Shown: positions 42,565-51,514 of the stretch, piece after piece
How the letters are laid out: each line of letters starts with the position of its first letter
Numbering within the stretch: the stretch's first letter is position 1
The notes under the pieces: generated by a model
Seen by the model: only the letters and a program-made list of their open reading frames with translations
Databases searched by the model: none
What the model was told of the DNA's origin: nothing
Made by a program: the position numbers and the translations under genes
DNA from: Paenibacillus baekrokdamisoli
GTDB lineage: Bacteria > Bacillota > Bacilli > Paenibacillales > Paenibacillaceae
DNA: 64,000 nt
Assembly (NCBI RefSeq): GCF_003945345.1
Contig: NZ_AP019308.1
Coordinates: forward strand, 3,472,001-3,536,000
Direction: 5' to 3'

Positions 42565-44187
42565 TTATTCAGCTGGATACATGCGCTCGCGAAGCCCTTT
42601 GACTTCTGCGCTTTCGAGGTACTCATCATAAGGCATAATCCGGTCGATGATCCCGGTAGGCGTAATTTCGATGATCCGATTCGCAATCGTTTGAACGAAC
42701 TGTTGGTCATGCGAGGTGAAGATCAGCGTACCATCAAAATCAATTAATCCGTTATTCAATGCCGTAATGGATTCGAGATCCAAATGGTTCGTCGGTTCGT
42801 CCATCAAAAGAACGTTCGAGCTCGACAGCATCATTTTGGACAGCATACAACGAACCTTCTCGCCACCGGAGAGCACGCTTGCCTTCTTAAGCGCTTCGTC
42901 ACCGGAGAACAGCATACGTCCAAGGAAGCCACGAATAAAGCTCTCATCTTGCTCCTTGGAATATTGGCGAAGCCAGTCAACCAGGTTCATATCTACGCCA
43001 TCAAAGTACTGCGCATTATCCTTCGGAAAATAAGCCTGCGACGTTGTAATGCCCCATGAGAATGTTCCTGCATCCGGCTCTAATTCCCCTGTAAGCAGCT
43101 GGAATAGAATGGTTTTCGGAAGTGTATGCGGGCCAACTAGGGCGATTTTGTCGCCTTTATTAATGGCAAGCGTCAGGTTGTCGATCAGCTTAACACCATC
43201 AACAGACTTTGTTAAACCTTCCGTTAACAGCAATTGCTTGCCTGCTTCACGCTCTGGCTTGAAGTTGATGAACGGGTACTTACGGTTGGATGGACGAATG
43301 TCGTCCAGCGAGATTTTATCAAGAAGCTTCTTACGGGAAGTAGCTTGCTTGGATTTGGATTTGTTCGCGCTGAAACGTTGAATAAACGCCTGCAGCTCTT
43401 TAATCTTCTCATCCTTCTTCTTGTTCGAATCCCGCATTAGCGATAGCGCCAATTGGCTGGACTCGTACCAGAAGTCGTAGTTACCGACATACATTTGGAT
43501 TTTACCGAAATCGATATCCGCAATATGTGTACAAACTTGGTTCAAGAAATGCCTATCATGGGATACTACGATAACGGTACCTTCATAGTTGCCCAAGAAA
43601 TCCTCAAGCCAATGAATCGATTCCATGTCCAAGTGGTTGGTAGGCTCATCGAGCAGCAGAATATTCGGAGCACCGAACAAAGCTTGTGCAAGCAAGACGC
43701 GAACTTTCTCGTTACCGGAAAGCTCCGACATCTTCTTGTCATGCAGGTCTGGCGTGATGCCAAGTCCATTCAGCATTCCTGCTGCTTCGGATTCGGCTTC
43801 CCAGCCGTTCATATCAGCGAATTCTGCTTCCAGCTCGCCCGCGCGCATACCGTCTTCATCGGTAAACTCTGCTTTGGCGTAGATTGCATCTTTCTCTTTC
43901 ATCACTTCAAACAGCTTCTTGTGGCCCATGATAACCGTCTCAAGTACGAGATTCTCATCGTACTCATAATGGTTCTGTTTCAAGACTGCAAGTCGCTCAC
44001 CTGGCGTAATGTGTACTTCACCATGAGACTGCTCAACCTCGCCGGACAAAATTTTCAGGAAGGTAGATTTGCCAGCTCCGTTTGCACCGATCAAACCATA
44101 ACAGTTGCCTGGTGTGAACTTAATATTCACATCTTCAAATAGCGCACGCTTACCGTATCGAAGCGTTATACCGCTTGTGCTAATCAT
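42565..44187 (-). CDS. ABC-F family ATPase (YkpA/YbiT type)
   Basis: 540 residues, two tandem ATP-binding domains and no membrane segments. It is a ribosome-associated translation factor class. Domain 1 has Walker A GANGAGKST, signature LSGNEKVRVLLAQ and Walker B ILLLDEPTNHLD; the linker carries KKKDEKIKELQAFIQRFSANKSKSKQATSRKKLLD. Domain 2 has GPHTLPKT in place of Walker A, but intact LSGGEKVRCMLSK and VLLMDEPTNHLD. I recall other members of this subgroup also having an altered second Walker A. A role in antibiotic resistance is not indicated. It has its own promoter and terminator. Confidence 0.92.
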   Translation of the reverse strand: MISTSGITLRYGKRALFEDVNIKFTPGNCYGLIGANGAGKSTFLKILSGEVEQSHGEVHITPGERLAVLKQNHYEYDENLVLETVIMGHKKLFEVMKEKDAIYAKAEFTDEDGMRAGELEAEFADMNGWEAESEAAGMLNGLGITPDLHDKKMSELSGNEKVRVLLAQALFGAPNILLLDEPTNHLDMESIHWLEDFLGNYEGTVIVVSHDRHFLNQVCTHIADIDFGKIQMYVGNYDFWYESSQLALSLMRDSNKKKDEKIKELQAFIQRFSANKSKSKQATSRKKLLDKISLDDIRPSNRKYPFINFKPEREAGKQLLLTEGLTKSVDGVKLIDNLTLAINKGDKIALVGPHTLPKTILFQLLTGELEPDAGTFSWGITTSQAYFPKDNAQYFDGVDMNLVDWLRQYSKEQDESFIRGFLGRMLFSGDEALKKASVLSGGEKVRCMLSKMMLSSSNVLLMDEPTNHLDLESITALNNGLIDFDGTLIFTSHDQQFVQTIANRIIEITPTGIIDRIMPYDEYLESAEVKGLRERMYPAE

Positions 44188-44232
44188 TGTAAGTAATCCC
44201 GTCCTTCACTCGAAGATCTTATTCATCGCACC

Positions 44233-44241
44233 ATTATAACA
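44233..44241 (-). promoter_or_regulatory. Extended -10 promoter of the ABC-F gene
   Basis: The minus strand reads TGTTATAAT here, a consensus extended -10, 46 bp upstream of the ABC-F start. No good -35 accompanies it. Confidence 0.55.
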
Positions 44242-44278
44242 CAAGAGTGTGTATTAATCCCACGCTCTTAAGCTAGTT

Positions 44279-45310
44279 TTAGTTTTCATTTAAGCGCCAT
44301 GTTTCACCATGCTGCAGCTTAACAACCCTTGCTGGAACAATCTGTCGCTTAGCCCGTTCTGCTTCAAGCCGATCCAGCGCTTCCCGCGGGGTATCGTCAG
44401 CCAGTCGGAATGAGCCGTAATGCATAGGAACGAACCAACCTGCTCCTGTATCTTCAAAAGCCTGCAATGCTTGTTCGGGCGTCACATGCTGCGGACCCAT
44501 AAACCACTCCGGGTCATATGCGCCAATTGGCATAAGTGCAATATCGATGCGGAATCGTTCTCCAATTTGCTTGAAGCCATCAAAATATCCGCTGTCTCCT
44601 GCAAAGTAAATCGTTGGGCATTCCCCGAGAGAAGTACTTGTGGAATTATCATTAGCTGTCAGCTGTACCTTGATTGTGTTGGCGCTTGTAATAGAAGCTT
44701 TCGCCGCTGCCTTCATCACATCATATTCACTTGATGAGTTGATGATGTAACCGCCCCAATGCGAACGGTTCATATCCAGCAGTGTGCGGCGAGTCCAATG
44801 CTGTGAAGGAACAAACGTAAATTCGACCCCGCCAATTGTAGCCGATTCCCACCAATCTAATTCGATGACGGAAGAGAAGCCCTTGCTGCGCATCTTATCT
44901 GCTAAGCCAATCGGCACGATAAGAGTCTTACCTCCTGACAGCTGCTTGAGTGAACCGATGTGCAGATGATCATAATGAGAATGGGAAATAAGGACGACGT
45001 CTATAGGTGGAATATCCGTGATGGGAAGTCCGGGCTGAGAAAGTCTCTTTTGAAAACCCAACTTCTCCGCCCATACGGGATCCGTAATAATATTAAGTCC
45101 GGAATGTTGAATCAGAAACGTCGAATGCCCAATCCATGTTAAAGATGGCTGATGTTTGTTCTCTTGTAAATAAGCAATATCAGGCTTCACTGCGGGAACG
45201 GCGAACGAATAATCCTTCAGCTTCATCTTCACAGCGCGCTCACGGCGCCATTGTCTAAGTTCTTTGAAAGACTTCACGGTAGCAGTAGGGTCAAGGTTTT
45301 CGAAACGCAT
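44279..45310 (-). CDS. MBL-fold metal-dependent hydrolase (NAPE-PLD/UlaG-like)
   Basis: 343 residues. The metallo-beta-lactamase fold has TWIGHSTFLIQHSGLNIITDPVW, the metal-binding SHSHYDHLHIGSL, FVPSQHWTRRTLLDMNRSHWGGYII, FAGDSGYFDGF and the C-terminal GWFVPMHYGSF. This pattern is closest to N-acylphosphatidylethanolamine-phospholipase-D-like hydrolases. The substrate is unknown; there is no signal peptide. AGGAGAC lies 5 nt before the ATG. It is divergent from the HEAT-repeat gene. Confidence 0.88.
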   Translation of the reverse strand: MRFENLDPTATVKSFKELRQWRRERAVKMKLKDYSFAVPAVKPDIAYLQENKHQPSLTWIGHSTFLIQHSGLNIITDPVWAEKLGFQKRLSQPGLPITDIPPIDVVLISHSHYDHLHIGSLKQLSGGKTLIVPIGLADKMRSKGFSSVIELDWWESATIGGVEFTFVPSQHWTRRTLLDMNRSHWGGYIINSSSEYDVMKAAAKASITSANTIKVQLTANDNSTSTSLGECPTIYFAGDSGYFDGFKQIGERFRIDIALMPIGAYDPEWFMGPQHVTPEQALQAFEDTGAGWFVPMHYGSFRLADDTPREALDRLEAERAKRQIVPARVVKLQHGETWRLNEN

Positions 45311-45480
45311 AGTTTGTCTCCTATCTGAATAACAACCTCTATACCTTTAACGATACCAAGGCTCAAGCGAATAAGCAAACGATCTGCCATGAATCTGGCA
45401 CCAAGTGGTTTACTTCTCAGTTTTGGTTTAAAATTGAAATAACAGAAGGAAAAAAGAATAGATACCGGAGGATTAATAGG

Positions 45481-46686
45481 ATGATATTAATTGGAATAGA
45501 GCCAACACCAAGTCCGAATACGATGAAGCTGAACGTCGATGAGAAACTGCCCCCAGGTCAACGCTTTAGTCTCAAGACGGCAGATTTGAACGAAACTGCA
45601 GTTGGCACAGCAGGCGCAAGGAATATATCTGAGCCACTGCGCAGCTTGCTTGCGATTGACGGCGTGCGCGGCTTGTTCCGCACGGCGGATTTTATCGCGC
45701 TCGACCGTAAGCCGGGCGCAGACTGGGAGCGCATCTTAGCAGCGGCGCGGACAGTCCTGCAAAGCGGTGACGCCGGAGCAGCGGATAGCGCCGCGGCTGC
45801 GGGCGCGATGGACAGCTTCGGCGAAGCGCATGGGTTCGTGCAGCTGTATCGCGGCATTCCGATGCAGGTGCGTGTGCGTATTGGCGATCGCGAGGTACGC
45901 GCGGCGATGCCTGCGGCTTTCACGGAAGCGGTGACGTCCGCGGCTGCCGCTTCTATGATTCGCGAGCGCAAGCTTGAGGAGCTCGGTGTACGTTATGGCG
46001 AGCCGGATGACATCGCAGCTGAGCTCGTCCGTGAGCTCGAAGCCGCTTATCCGCAGGAACGGCTGAATGAGCTTGTTGCTGCCGCGCTTGCACAGGGCAA
46101 GGACGTCAGCGGCGAAGGAACTACGCCAGCTGCTCCCGTGCGGCCAGCACCGCTTACGGCAGAGGAACTTGCCGCACGCCTTGCTTCGCCAGAGTGGAGC
46201 GACCGCTACGAGGCGTTATCACGCACATCGCCTGAACTAAGCATGCTGCCGCTGCTGGCGCAAGCCATCACCGACGACAACGTCTCCATCCGGAGACTAG
46301 CCGTCGTCTATCTCGGTGAGCTGCGCAGTGCCGAGGCCATGCCGCATCTATTCGCTGCCTTGCGCGATTCCTCTGCCTCCGTACGCCGTACGGCAGGCGA
46401 TACACTATCCGATCTAGGCGATCCGGCTGCAACCGGTCCGATGATCGAGGCGCTCAAAGACCGCAACAAGCTCGTCCGCTGGCGGGCAGCTCGTTTTCTC
46501 TATGAAGCCGGGGATGAGACAGCAATCCCCGCACTTCAGGTTGCTGCGGCTGACCCTGAATTCGAGGTCAGCCTGCAAGCGAGCATCGCGCTTGAGCGAA
46601 TCGAACGCGGCGAGGAAGCTGCAGGCTCGGTCTGGCAGCAGATGACTGCCCGCAAACGTGATAATGACCCAAGCGGCGAAGCTTGA
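45481..46686 (+). CDS. Conserved virulence factor C/YpgR-like protein with Nfu-N and HEAT repeats
   Basis: 401 residues. Residues 1-90 form an Nfu N-terminal domain (IGIEPTPSPNTMKLNVDEKLPPGQRFSLK, GVRGLFRTADFIALDRKPGADWERIL). The C-terminal part contains HEAT-like repeats (DDNVSIRRLAVVYLGELRSAEAMPHLFAALRDSSASVRRTAGDTLSDLGDPAATGPMIEALKDRNKLVRWRAARFLYEAGDETAIPAL). This is the CvfC/YpgR architecture; its biochemical role is unclear, possibly protein-protein contacts in Fe-S or stress metabolism. It is clearly more GC-rich than its neighbours. ATG is 9 nt after GGAGG. Confidence 0.85.
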   Translation: MILIGIEPTPSPNTMKLNVDEKLPPGQRFSLKTADLNETAVGTAGARNISEPLRSLLAIDGVRGLFRTADFIALDRKPGADWERILAAARTVLQSGDAGAADSAAAAGAMDSFGEAHGFVQLYRGIPMQVRVRIGDREVRAAMPAAFTEAVTSAAAASMIRERKLEELGVRYGEPDDIAAELVRELEAAYPQERLNELVAAALAQGKDVSGEGTTPAAPVRPAPLTAEELAARLASPEWSDRYEALSRTSPELSMLPLLAQAITDDNVSIRRLAVVYLGELRSAEAMPHLFAALRDSSASVRRTAGDTLSDLGDPAATGPMIEALKDRNKLVRWRAARFLYEAGDETAIPALQVAAADPEFEVSLQASIALERIERGEEAAGSVWQQMTARKRDNDPSGEA

Positions 46687-46730
46687 TTCATAAAAGCAAT
46701 AATATGAATTAAATCACCCCGAATAAAACA

Positions 46731-46770
46731 CAGCGGCAGCCTAAAACATTTATGTTTTAGGCTGCCGCTG
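46731..46770. terminator. Strong terminator after the HEAT-repeat gene
   Basis: A 19-bp perfect stem (46731-46749 with 46752-46770) beginning CAGCGGCAGCC. It lies between convergent genes. Confidence 0.9.
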
Positions 46771-46868
46771 TTGTTATTGAGCTGTTTTTGCTCACTAGAA
46801 TTGGGTATGGCTTGAGGTATTCCCTCAAAAAGAGCCGCCAATTCGATTGTCGTCGTAAAGCAGTCAAA

Positions 46869-47351
46869 TTAATAGATGATCTTGCCTGTAATTGTTATCT
46901 CATTCGTCTTCCTATCCCAGGATATCGTTTTACCTAATGCTACAATTGAATCACGAAGCGGAAGAAGAATCTCACCATCTTTTGAAATGATCGTAGAATT
47001 ATTCATTGTAAGGTTCTGGATTTGTTCTTCTTTAGATTGCGTCGAACTTATTTCCACTTTTTTTGAGTTTTTAAACCAGGTATAAAACTCATCCGAGTTC
47101 CCTTCTTTAGAGAAGTGGCTAACAAAACTAACCGATTGTTTGTCTTTAAAGACCCAACCAAACATTGCACCCATCATACTGGATACGGTTTCGATACTAC
47201 CATAAAGTCGGTTGTCCTTTATGATAAATAGGGATGCTGGATAATCGTTTTCATTAACGGTTACAAGAAGAGGCTCAGCAGCGAAAGAGGTTACTGTTGA
47301 AAGAGGTAAAACCACTAAAAATGATGCAAGGATAACCAATTTCTTAAACAT
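46869..47351 (-). CDS. Secreted stalk-domain (Cu_amine_oxidN1-like) protein
   Basis: 160 residues. A signal peptide (FKKLVILASFLVVLPLSTVTSFAAE) is followed by one divergent copper-amine-oxidase-like repeat: LFIIKDNRLYGSIETVSSMMGAMFGWVFKDKQSVSFV and, at the end, ISKDGEILLPLRDSIVALGKTISWDRKTNEITITGK. It is likely a small cell-surface or extracellular protein of unknown role. It is the first of three small minus-strand genes for exported proteins in an AT-rich stretch. Confidence 0.75.
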   Translation of the reverse strand: MFKKLVILASFLVVLPLSTVTSFAAEPLLVTVNENDYPASLFIIKDNRLYGSIETVSSMMGAMFGWVFKDKQSVSFVSHFSKEGNSDEFYTWFKNSKKVEISSTQSKEEQIQNLTMNNSTIISKDGEILLPLRDSIVALGKTISWDRKTNEITITGKIIY

Positions 47352-47489
47352 CTTATCACCTCGTAATATGTCTTAACCTCTAATTAGTAAATGTCAAACC
47401 CACGCCTGTTGAATAACCACTAAATTTTACACAAAAGATTTGACCGACCCTCGAAGCCTTACAATCATAGATGCTCTCGTAAGGCAAAA

Positions 47490-47909
47490 TCAAGAATTAT
47501 CAAGTTTCTTAGCTTTTTCGTCAAAAAGTGTATTTACATTTTTTAACTCAATATTCTCTATCCCAAGCTCATTTAATTGGTCGGAAACATTTTTGTCAAG
47601 CGAGAGTTTCGTTACTTTCCCGTTTTTCGTATCAAGTATTCCTAATTCTAAATCATCCGTGATTTTTCTTTTATACAAGACATATCGATCATTCCATCCA
47701 ATCATATAAACATTTGATTCGGCAACAATAGGTGAATGATCTTGCTTCTTTGCAATATAATGCAATTCAGAATTCCCTTTAAATAGACGATAATCATTCG
47801 GTAAAACAATAACATCATCTGTTGTGTCTCGATAATCTTCAATAATGTTAAAGCATCCAACTAATGAAAACAACAGGAGACAGAAGACGCCAATTTTAAA
47901 AATTTTAAT
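47490..47909 (-). CDS. Small lipoprotein, likely using an AUU start codon
   Basis: About 139 residues if started at ATT 47909. This adds KIFKIGVFCLLLFSLVGC, a complete lipoprotein signal with lipobox LVGC; the shorter TTG start at 47873 would leave only part of it. AGAGGTG lies exactly 7 nt before the ATT. A stop codon 3 codons upstream of the ATT and the absence of in-frame ATG/GTG make AUU the best candidate; a mutated start is the alternative. The mature part (DVIVLPNDYRLFKGNSELHYIAKKQ, WNDRYVLYKRKITDDLELGILDTKNGKVTKL) resembles small DUF3997-like lipoproteins. Function is unknown. Confidence 0.65.
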   Translation of the reverse strand: MKIFKIGVFCLLLFSLVGCFNIIEDYRDTTDDVIVLPNDYRLFKGNSELHYIAKKQDHSPIVAESNVYMIGWNDRYVLYKRKITDDLELGILDTKNGKVTKLSLDKNVSDQLNELGIENIELKNVNTLFDEKAKKLDNS

Positions 47910-47944
47910 AGCTGCTCACCTCTTACGATGTTTTTGAAAAGAGG

Positions 47945-47978
47945 AAATAGTTGGAGTCAATATTGACTCCAACTATTT
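47945..47978. terminator. Perfect 34-bp palindrome, terminator of the secreted-protein gene
   Basis: A 17-bp self-complementary arm on each side (starting AAATAGTTGGAGTCAAT) lies just after the stop of the gene at 47993. It would form a long hairpin and probably ends transcription. Confidence 0.7.
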
Positions 47979-47992
47979 TAACATAAATGAGA

Positions 47993-48763
47993 TTATTTTG
48001 TATCTTGCATAAAGAAAGTAACGTTATAAGGCACAATTGCACCTATCTCTTGAGATCTCACAGCTGAATTGTTTACAAGAGTCACAAATTTGGCAGGAAC
48101 ACTATGAGCGGCATCATAATTCCAATATTCAAAATTATACAAATCGTATACCCTTGTATAGATAGTCCATACCCCATTCACTTTTTCTGCTGCAGTTAAA
48201 ACTTGGACATTGTGAAGAGAAAGATAAATGTCAGTAGGTGAATTCAAAGCTAAGCTTGTTGATTCAGAATAGAAGCTTCCAGTAGATGGAAGACGTTTTT
48301 TAAAATCTGTAATAAATGTATTCATAGCCGGAGCTGCATGAACTTTGTTACTATAGTTACTGTTTGCAGGATAAGACAAGTCAACGGGATGATCATCCAA
48401 AGAAAAAATTAAGAAATCGCAGGTCATGGGTAGACCCGCTATACGCAAAGTTATTGCTGCATCACCCCATGTAGCTCTTAATAAATCGACTTCCCCACTA
48501 CTATTGATTGCGATTAATGGTTCTACTTTCGGTTGATGGAGAGATTGAAGTCTTTGATTTTGGGCAGGGAAATTAGACTGTGCTGCCTGCATTTCCTTCT
48601 TTAATTGATCGACAATCGCTTTGTCACGTTCTTCTTTTGAATAATTAACCTCCTGCGAGATAGTTGAATTATTTGGAGTTTCTGCAAATGCAGGCCCACC
48701 GAGAGACATAAGAAGAGCTGATCCGAGTACGATTGATGCCACTTTGTTACTTCCTTTTTTCAT
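47993..48763 (-). CDS. Secreted protein of unknown function
   Basis: 256 residues. A signal peptide (NKVASIVLGSALLMSLGGPAFAE) is followed by a charged, helical region (SKEERDKAIVDQLKKEMQAAQSNF). The mature domain has RATWGDAAITLRIAGLPMTCDFLIFSLDDHPVDLSYPA and many aromatic residues (YTRVYDLYNFEYWNYDAAH), suggesting a beta-rich extracellular fold. I recognise no family. It has its own ribosome site and a strong downstream hairpin, so it may be a single-gene unit. It is AT-rich, like the neighbouring small exported-protein genes. Confidence 0.7.
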   Translation of the reverse strand: MKKGSNKVASIVLGSALLMSLGGPAFAETPNNSTISQEVNYSKEERDKAIVDQLKKEMQAAQSNFPAQNQRLQSLHQPKVEPLIAINSSGEVDLLRATWGDAAITLRIAGLPMTCDFLIFSLDDHPVDLSYPANSNYSNKVHAAPAMNTFITDFKKRLPSTGSFYSESTSLALNSPTDIYLSLHNVQVLTAAEKVNGVWTIYTRVYDLYNFEYWNYDAAHSVPAKFVTLVNNSAVRSQEIGAIVPYNVTFFMQDTK

Positions 48764-49112
48764 ACATTTCCTCCAAAATTTTATTTATTATAACAGTTAA
48801 CTATATTGAACATCAATAATTTTATAACAATATTCACCATTAAATAATAGTAAATTTGAACTCTTTTTGAGGGATGAAATTCGACAAATTTTTCACCTAT
48901 AACTGCAAAGAGGTGAATAGTATCTTAAGTAGCGGCATATTTTTTTTTAGGGGAACTCGCAGAAGCTTGCAAAAGCTTAGTGATCTTCAGCCCTCGTGCC
49001 ACCTCCGCTACCGGCGTGCCATTCTCTTTCTGTCCCCCCACCTCCCTGTAACATTCATGTCACAATGCAGTTCTAGAATGAGGGTGTGAAGAAAGAGAAG
49101 GAGGAAACAGAA
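48764..49112. other. Intergenic control region before the GH101-like gene
   Basis: 349 bp, AT-rich at left. I see no gene. Near its right end lie the direct repeat at 49047-49063 and a TAGAAT -10-like hexamer at 49074-49079. Confidence 0.5.
49047..49079 (+). promoter_or_regulatory. Response-regulator-type direct repeat and -10 of GH101-like gene
   Basis: TGTAAC (49047-49052) and TGTCAC (49058-49063) are 11 bp apart start to start, one helical turn. TAGAAT follows 10 bp later (49074-49079). The same layout occurs at 53558-53590. Confidence 0.65.
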
Positions 49113-51464
49113 GTGAACAAAAAGAAAACCACCGGCACGGTAATTGCTATTCTCGTCGTAGTACTTGCTACCGTATTCACCCTGCCGGCTCTGCGATCTG
49201 AGCAGACACCAACCGAACAGCAGCAAGCTGCAGCAACCGGTAATCCCCCCTCGAATGTTAATGTGAAAGGGAATGATTTCACCTTTGACGTTCATCCAGA
49301 GACAGCAGAGTTAATGATGGAACATGAAGGGGTGAAGGAAAGTGTCTCTCTCCCCCTGCCGAAGCAAGAAGTATTGAATCTCAAGAAAACCAATGACTCC
49401 GTCTCGTGGAGTTACCCAAGAGCACAAATGAATGTTGCCGTGGAGAAGAAAGACGATTACTTGCATGTCTCATTTACTTCTACAGGAGCCGAGCAATTTG
49501 AATGGCCAAAAGTCCAAGGGGACAGTTATATGCTGCCTTTAGGTGAGGGGAAATTCATTCCTAGTCAGGATCCCTATTGGAAAAAATTTTTAGCGGAATC
49601 GGATTTGAATTTCATCGAAAGCTTCTCCATGCGGTTCTTCGCTGTGAACAAGAAGAATTTCTCCATCTTGTACATTGCCGACGACATGTATAATGACACG
49701 ATTCATTTTAATACAGATCCGGCGATTCGAATGAGTGTTACTCATGAGTTCCCTTCCATTAATCCCAATAAGACATACGGATTCCGATTATATGTGACGA
49801 AGAATGATCCCGTTCAGATTGCGACAACCTATCGCGCGTATATTCAAGAGCATGGGGAATTCAAGACACTTCAGGACAAAGCGGTTGCTAATCCGAATGT
49901 TACCAAGCTATATGGTGCGCCGCACATCTACTTATGGAATAGCCAGGTGCTTACACAAGACAATATTCACTGGCAGAAGCTCATTCCTGTGATTAACGGC
50001 CCCTTGCTCCAGTGGGTGAACCAGCTTTTAGGCCAATATGGAGAAGATGGTTCTAAAGAGCTGACAAGCATGCTGCAGGAAATCAAAAAGAACGGATATA
50101 TGGATAAATATCAGAAGCAGACCTTTACCGCAGCTTTGAATAATGTCCTAACTTTGCCGCAATTATATAACAAAGGCTTGTTTACACATCTGGACAAAGA
50201 CACGCAGACGCTCTTGAATAAAGGAGTCCCTCGCTTAAGTGAGCAGGAATTATACAGCTTTAACAAAGGCTTATTGAAAAGTGTGCTTCAGGACATCGTC
50301 GATCCTATCGATCAGTGGGGAGAAGAGGCATCTACAGATATCCTGAAGGATATGCATGAATCCGGTATTCAGAAAGCGTGGATCGGCTTACCCAACTGGG
50401 CAAACGGTCTCAAGAATCCTGCCATGGTCAAGGAAGCCAATCAGCTTGGCTACCTAATCGGTCCCTATGATTCTTATCATTCCATCCAGCAGAATGCGAG
50501 CACGGATTGGAACACGGCTTCCTTTGAAGACAGCAGCCTCTATGACACGGCCACGATTGAGAATAAAAAAGGGGAGAAGATTAAAGGCTTCTTAGGACGA
50601 GGAAGAAAACTGAATCCAACCTTATCTCTCCCTAGCGTTAAGCAGCGCGTCAACGGGATTCTACAAGATGGCATTGCTTTCAACTCGTGGTTCATTGATT
50701 GTGATGCAACTGGGGAAATATATGATGACTATTCGAAGCGTCACCCAACAACCGCGAGTCAAGATTTAGCGGCACGGTTAGAGCGGATGCGTTACATTAG
50801 CGAGGACAAGAATATGGTCATTGGGTCAGAGGGTGGTAATGACTTTGCGAGCTCCACGATCGCTTTTGCCCATGGGATCGAGACCCCCGTTATTGAGTGG
50901 TCAGACCCCGATATGCGAGAGAACAAGACAAGTCCTTATTATGTAGGAGGATATTGGTCGCCAGCGGGTGAAACACCCGAGCGCTATAGCAAGTCGGTAC
51001 CGATAAAAGAGCAATACAAACGCATCTATATCGATCCTGTCTATAACCTGCCCTTATACAAGCTTGTCTATAACGATTCCGTCATAACCACACATCACTG
51101 GGAATGGGGCAGTCTCAAGATTAAAGGTGAGGTAGGAAATCGGATGCTGTCAGAGCTGCTATACAACGTTCCTCCCCTCTATCATATTGATAAGGATAGC
51201 TGGAAAACGAATAAAGCGATGATCACCTCTTATCTGAAGGTATGGAGTCCTTTCCATGAAAAGGCGATCACCCAGCCTATGACCGACTTTCAAATTCTAT
51301 CGAAGGATCGTTTGGTGCAGAGCACCTCATTTGGTGATAATTTGAAGGTCATCGTTAATTATTCCACGCAGGATTTTGCATACAACCAGCAGACTATTAA
51401 AGCTAAGACAGCTGTTGTTATGAATGGGAAAGCTGCAAGCACCTTCGATGTTTCTGCGTATTAG
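49113..51464 (+). CDS. Membrane-anchored glycoside hydrolase, GH101-like TIM barrel
   Basis: 783 residues. An N-terminal signal-anchor (GTVIAILVVVLATVFTLPAL) and a low-complexity linker are followed by a beta-sandwich (residues 55-240). A TIM-barrel-like region follows (SGIQKAWIGLPNWANG, LGYLIGPYDSYHSI, NSWFIDCDATGEIYDDYS near residue 530, MVIGSEGGNDFASS, TPVIEWSDPDMRENK). This resembles GH101 endo-alpha-N-acetylgalactosaminidase-like proteins; Asp and Glu in FIDCD and GSEGG are the best catalytic candidates. I start at GTG 49113, 8 nt after AAGGAGG; GTG 49086 would begin before that site. It is preceded by the direct repeat shared with the two-component locus just downstream, and converges with the kinase gene. 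Substrate unknown, possibly a wall or matrix glycan. Confidence 0.75.
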   Translation: MNKKKTTGTVIAILVVVLATVFTLPALRSEQTPTEQQQAAATGNPPSNVNVKGNDFTFDVHPETAELMMEHEGVKESVSLPLPKQEVLNLKKTNDSVSWSYPRAQMNVAVEKKDDYLHVSFTSTGAEQFEWPKVQGDSYMLPLGEGKFIPSQDPYWKKFLAESDLNFIESFSMRFFAVNKKNFSILYIADDMYNDTIHFNTDPAIRMSVTHEFPSINPNKTYGFRLYVTKNDPVQIATTYRAYIQEHGEFKTLQDKAVANPNVTKLYGAPHIYLWNSQVLTQDNIHWQKLIPVINGPLLQWVNQLLGQYGEDGSKELTSMLQEIKKNGYMDKYQKQTFTAALNNVLTLPQLYNKGLFTHLDKDTQTLLNKGVPRLSEQELYSFNKGLLKSVLQDIVDPIDQWGEEASTDILKDMHESGIQKAWIGLPNWANGLKNPAMVKEANQLGYLIGPYDSYHSIQQNASTDWNTASFEDSSLYDTATIENKKGEKIKGFLGRGRKLNPTLSLPSVKQRVNGILQDGIAFNSWFIDCDATGEIYDDYSKRHPTTASQDLAARLERMRYISEDKNMVIGSEGGNDFASSTIAFAHGIETPVIEWSDPDMRENKTSPYYVGGYWSPAGETPERYSKSVPIKEQYKRIYIDPVYNLPLYKLVYNDSVITTHHWEWGSLKIKGEVGNRMLSELLYNVPPLYHIDKDSWKTNKAMITSYLKVWSPFHEKAITQPMTDFQILSKDRLVQSTSFGDNLKVIVNYSTQDFAYNQQTIKAKTAVVMNGKAASTFDVSAY

Positions 51465-51474
51465 ATAAATGAAC

Positions 51475-51514
51475 AAACAACTCTCTTGCTGCCTAAGCGG
51501 TAGGAGAGTTGTTT
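51475..51514. terminator. Terminator between GH101-like and kinase genes
   Basis: AAACAACTCTC (51475-51485) pairs with GAGAGTTGTTT (51504-51514). It overlaps the last codons of the kinase gene and can serve both convergent genes. Confidence 0.75.

Noticed and set aside
43453-44142. 229-aa open frame opposite the ABC-F gene
   Set aside because: It lies wholly within a well-supported gene on the other strand and has no protein-like motifs.
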